Origin: DAIOHQ01 sp036744635
GTDB lineage: Bacteria; Planctomycetota; Phycisphaerae; Tepidisphaerales; Tepidisphaeraceae
Reading direction: 5' to 3'
Assembly (NCBI GenBank): GCA_036744635.1
Contig: DAIOHQ010000019.1
Location: forward strand, 1 to 31,091
Length of the DNA stretch: 31,091 nt
The translations under genes were made by a program, and so were the position numbers. Below the pieces are notes generated by a model. The model was not told where the DNA came from, did not search any database, and worked only from the letters and a program-made list of their open reading frames with translations. Positions 29,528 to 31,091 of this stretch are shown piece after piece (position 1 is the first letter of the stretch; the number at the start of each line of letters is the position of its first letter).

Positions 29528-30934
29528 CTATTTCACTCCCGCCATTCCCGTCTCAATCCGCGTGGTGATGAACTCGCGGGGATCGGTGACGTGCCCGGTC
29601 AGTGCACTCGCCGCGACCGTCAACGGCGACGCGAGATAGACAGCGCTCTTGGTGCTCCCCATCCGCCCCGGAAAATTCCGGTTCGTCGTGCTGATGCAGG
29701 TCTCCTCGCCATTGAGCCGGCCAAAGGTGTCGGCCGGGCCGCCCAGGCAGGCGCTGCATCCGCTGGGCCCGACCAGGCAGCCGGCATCCAGCAAAATTTC
29801 CTCGATGCTCTTCTCGTTTCCCACTTTTTCCACGCCGCGCAGATTCAACCGCTTCATATCGGCGTGGACCTCCGTGCTGCCGGGGACGACGAAGGTTTTC
29901 ACCTTCACCTTGTTCCCCTTGAGGATGTTGGCCGCGAAGATCATGTCGGTGATCTTGCCGCCGGTGCAGGAGCCGATGTAGGCGCGGTCCACCTTCACAT
30001 CGCGGCAGTTGCTGGCCGTGTCCTTGTTGTCCGGCGAGTGCGGCTTGGCCACCATCGGCTCCATCGTCGCCAAATCCCACTCATACGTTCCCGCGTACTC
30101 CGCATCATCATCGTCGGTGAATACATCCCAGTGCGGGACATTGGAGCGGGCGCGGACGTATTGCAGGGTCTTCTCATCGACATCGCAGACGCCGTTCTTC
30201 CCGCCGGCCTCGATGGCCATGTTGGTGAGGGTCATGCGGTCTTCGAGGGTGAGCGAGCCGACGCCATCGCCGGCGAAATACATGCTGCGATAGGTCGCCC
30301 CATCCACGCCGATCTCGCCGATCACCGCCAGGATCAAATCCTTGGCCGTGAGATACGGCGGGATTTCCCCGCGGAAGGTGAACTTCATCGTGGGCGGAAC
30401 CTTCAGCCAGAGCTTGCCGGTGCCCAGGACGAATCCCGCATCGGTGTTGCCGATGCCGGTGGCGAACTGCCCGAACGCCCCGGCCGTGCAGGTATGGCTG
30501 TCGGTGCCCAGCAGAATTTCCCCCGGCCGCACGTGCCCCTCCTCCGGCAGCGCCTTGTGGCAGACACCCTTGTAGTTCGTCTTGGTCGGGTCCTTGTAGG
30601 GGCTGGGCATGCCCGGTTCGTTCTTCACGAAATCGGGGTCGTAGTAGTATTTCAACCCCTGTTCCTTCACGAAATCGCGCAGGATCTGCACGTTGCGGTG
30701 GCACTTGAGGTCGGCGGTGAAAATATAGTGGTCGGGGATGATGACGACCTTGTCGGGGTCCCAGACTTTGGCGTTCTTGCCGAATTTCTCGTGGAACACT
30801 CCGATGGTGCCCGGCCCGCAGACGTCGTGGGTCATGAGAACATCGACGTTCACCCAGATGTTCTCCTCCGGGGCCACGCGGGCCCGGCCGGAGTGCTTGG
30901 CGAGAATCTTTTCGGTCATGGTCATGCCGGGCAT
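29528..30934 (-). CDS. 3-isopropylmalate dehydratase-like large subunit (LeuC/homoaconitase group)
   Basis: This 468-residue aconitase-superfamily protein probably isomerises 2-isopropylmalate in leucine synthesis, or homocitrate-type substrates. Visible motifs are MTEKILAKHSG at the start, LLGTDSHTCTAGAFGQFATG (substrate and Asp-His loop), GSCTGGKITDM (first cluster Cys) and CLVGPSGCSACLGGPADTF (remaining cluster Cys residues), which bind the 4Fe-4S centre. Compared with standard LeuC there is an extra segment (DPDFVKNEPGMPSPYKDPTK, about residues 95-130) before HVRPGE. AGGAG lies seven bases before ATG 30934, which begins right at the family start. The small subunit (leuD) is not in the window. 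TATACT at 30981-30986 is a possible -10 box. LeuC against homoaconitase cannot be settled by eye. Confidence 0.88.
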   Translation of the reverse strand: MPGMTMTEKILAKHSGRARVAPEENIWVNVDVLMTHDVCGPGTIGVFHEKFGKNAKVWDPDKVVIIPDHYIFTADLKCHRNVQILRDFVKEQGLKYYYDPDFVKNEPGMPSPYKDPTKTNYKGVCHKALPEEGHVRPGEILLGTDSHTCTAGAFGQFATGIGNTDAGFVLGTGKLWLKVPPTMKFTFRGEIPPYLTAKDLILAVIGEIGVDGATYRSMYFAGDGVGSLTLEDRMTLTNMAIEAGGKNGVCDVDEKTLQYVRARSNVPHWDVFTDDDDAEYAGTYEWDLATMEPMVAKPHSPDNKDTASNCRDVKVDRAYIGSCTGGKITDMIFAANILKGNKVKVKTFVVPGSTEVHADMKRLNLRGVEKVGNEKSIEEILLDAGCLVGPSGCSACLGGPADTFGRLNGEETCISTTNRNFPGRMGSTKSAVYLASPLTVAASALTGHVTDPREFITTRIETGMAGVK

Positions 30935-30980
30935 CGGTAACTCCTGAATCAGAAAAGAGGGCGCAGAAACAAACCTTACA

Positions 30981-30986
30981 AGTATA
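30981..30986 (-). promoter_or_regulatory. Possible -10 box of the leuC-like gene
   Basis: Read on the minus strand, TATACT (five of six consensus) lies about 47 bases before the ATG. No good -35 box is present at the proper distance. The transcript start would be near 30975. Confidence 0.35.
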
Positions 30987-31091
30987 GCAGCGGGGGAGTT
31001 TGATTCCACACGCGGCACAAACGCGCGGCACAAACGGGGTGTGCCCATAATTTGTGGCATCACGCTGCAGTAGTCCAATACGCCTTGGCCT

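Noticed and set aside
29351..30940. Long plus-strand open frame antisense to the leuC-like gene
   Set aside because: It is a compositional shadow; the minus strand carries the aconitase cluster motifs.

Overview
The window looks like chromosomal DNA from a GC-rich, Gram-negative-type bacterium, most likely a member of the Planctomycetota and possibly close to the Phycisphaerae. This is inferred from gene content: a stand-alone prepilin-like protein with a late H-x10-DG motif, a Hanks-type Ser/Thr kinase with one C-terminal membrane anchor, a BBP2-type outer-membrane porin, secreted proteins with Thr-Gln-Pro-Ala-rich linkers, a leuC-type dehydratase with an extra segment, and an AroD-AroE fusion. 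No rRNA, tRNA, CRISPR array, transposase or integrase was recognised.

Layout. 0.4-3.3 kb: a pseudopilin-like protein, an HExxH metallopeptidase-like protein and nadC. 3.4-7.7 kb: a Uma2-family nuclease fold, a Gfo/Idh/MocA oxidoreductase, a LysM lipoprotein with a clear terminator, a lipoprotein of unknown function and a small Cys-rich protein. 7.9-10.8 kb: a 964-residue exported protein of unknown function. 11.0-15.2 kb: four housekeeping biosynthetic genes on the minus strand (nnrE, pdxJ, dapA, aroDE), separated by inverted-repeat elements. 15.3-20.1 kb: surE, a secreted TolB-N/FlgO-like protein with a Tyr-rich tail, the Ser/Thr kinase and the porin. 20.9-24.2 kb: a single-chain restriction-modification enzyme. 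24.3-27.6 kb: an SDR, then a divergent redox pair (a CNMP-binding/thioredoxin-fold/TrxR-like flavoprotein and a CPSC DsbA-like protein). 27.6-29.5 kb: a two-gene AAA ATPase plus DUF4276 (TOPRIM-like) operon. 29.5-30.9 kb: a leuC-like gene.

The best candidate for an under-described system is the AAA-DUF4276 pair (27.6-29.5 kb). Its GTGA stop/start overlap and domain logic resemble OLD-like and PARIS-like two-component anti-phage modules, and it lies 3.4 kb from the restriction-modification enzyme, so this end of the window may be a small defence island. The second candidate is the divergent redox module: the TrxR-like protein has lost its CxxC dithiol and carries a regulatory CNMP-type domain, while its neighbour supplies a CxxC.

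Other signals of note are several unrelated palindromic or inverted-repeat elements between genes, two -10 boxes placed so close to their start codons that leaderless transcripts are predicted, and an apparent block of opposite G/C skew (about 7.9-20 kb) that does not follow gene orientation. All functional calls come from reading motifs by eye; no database search was run.
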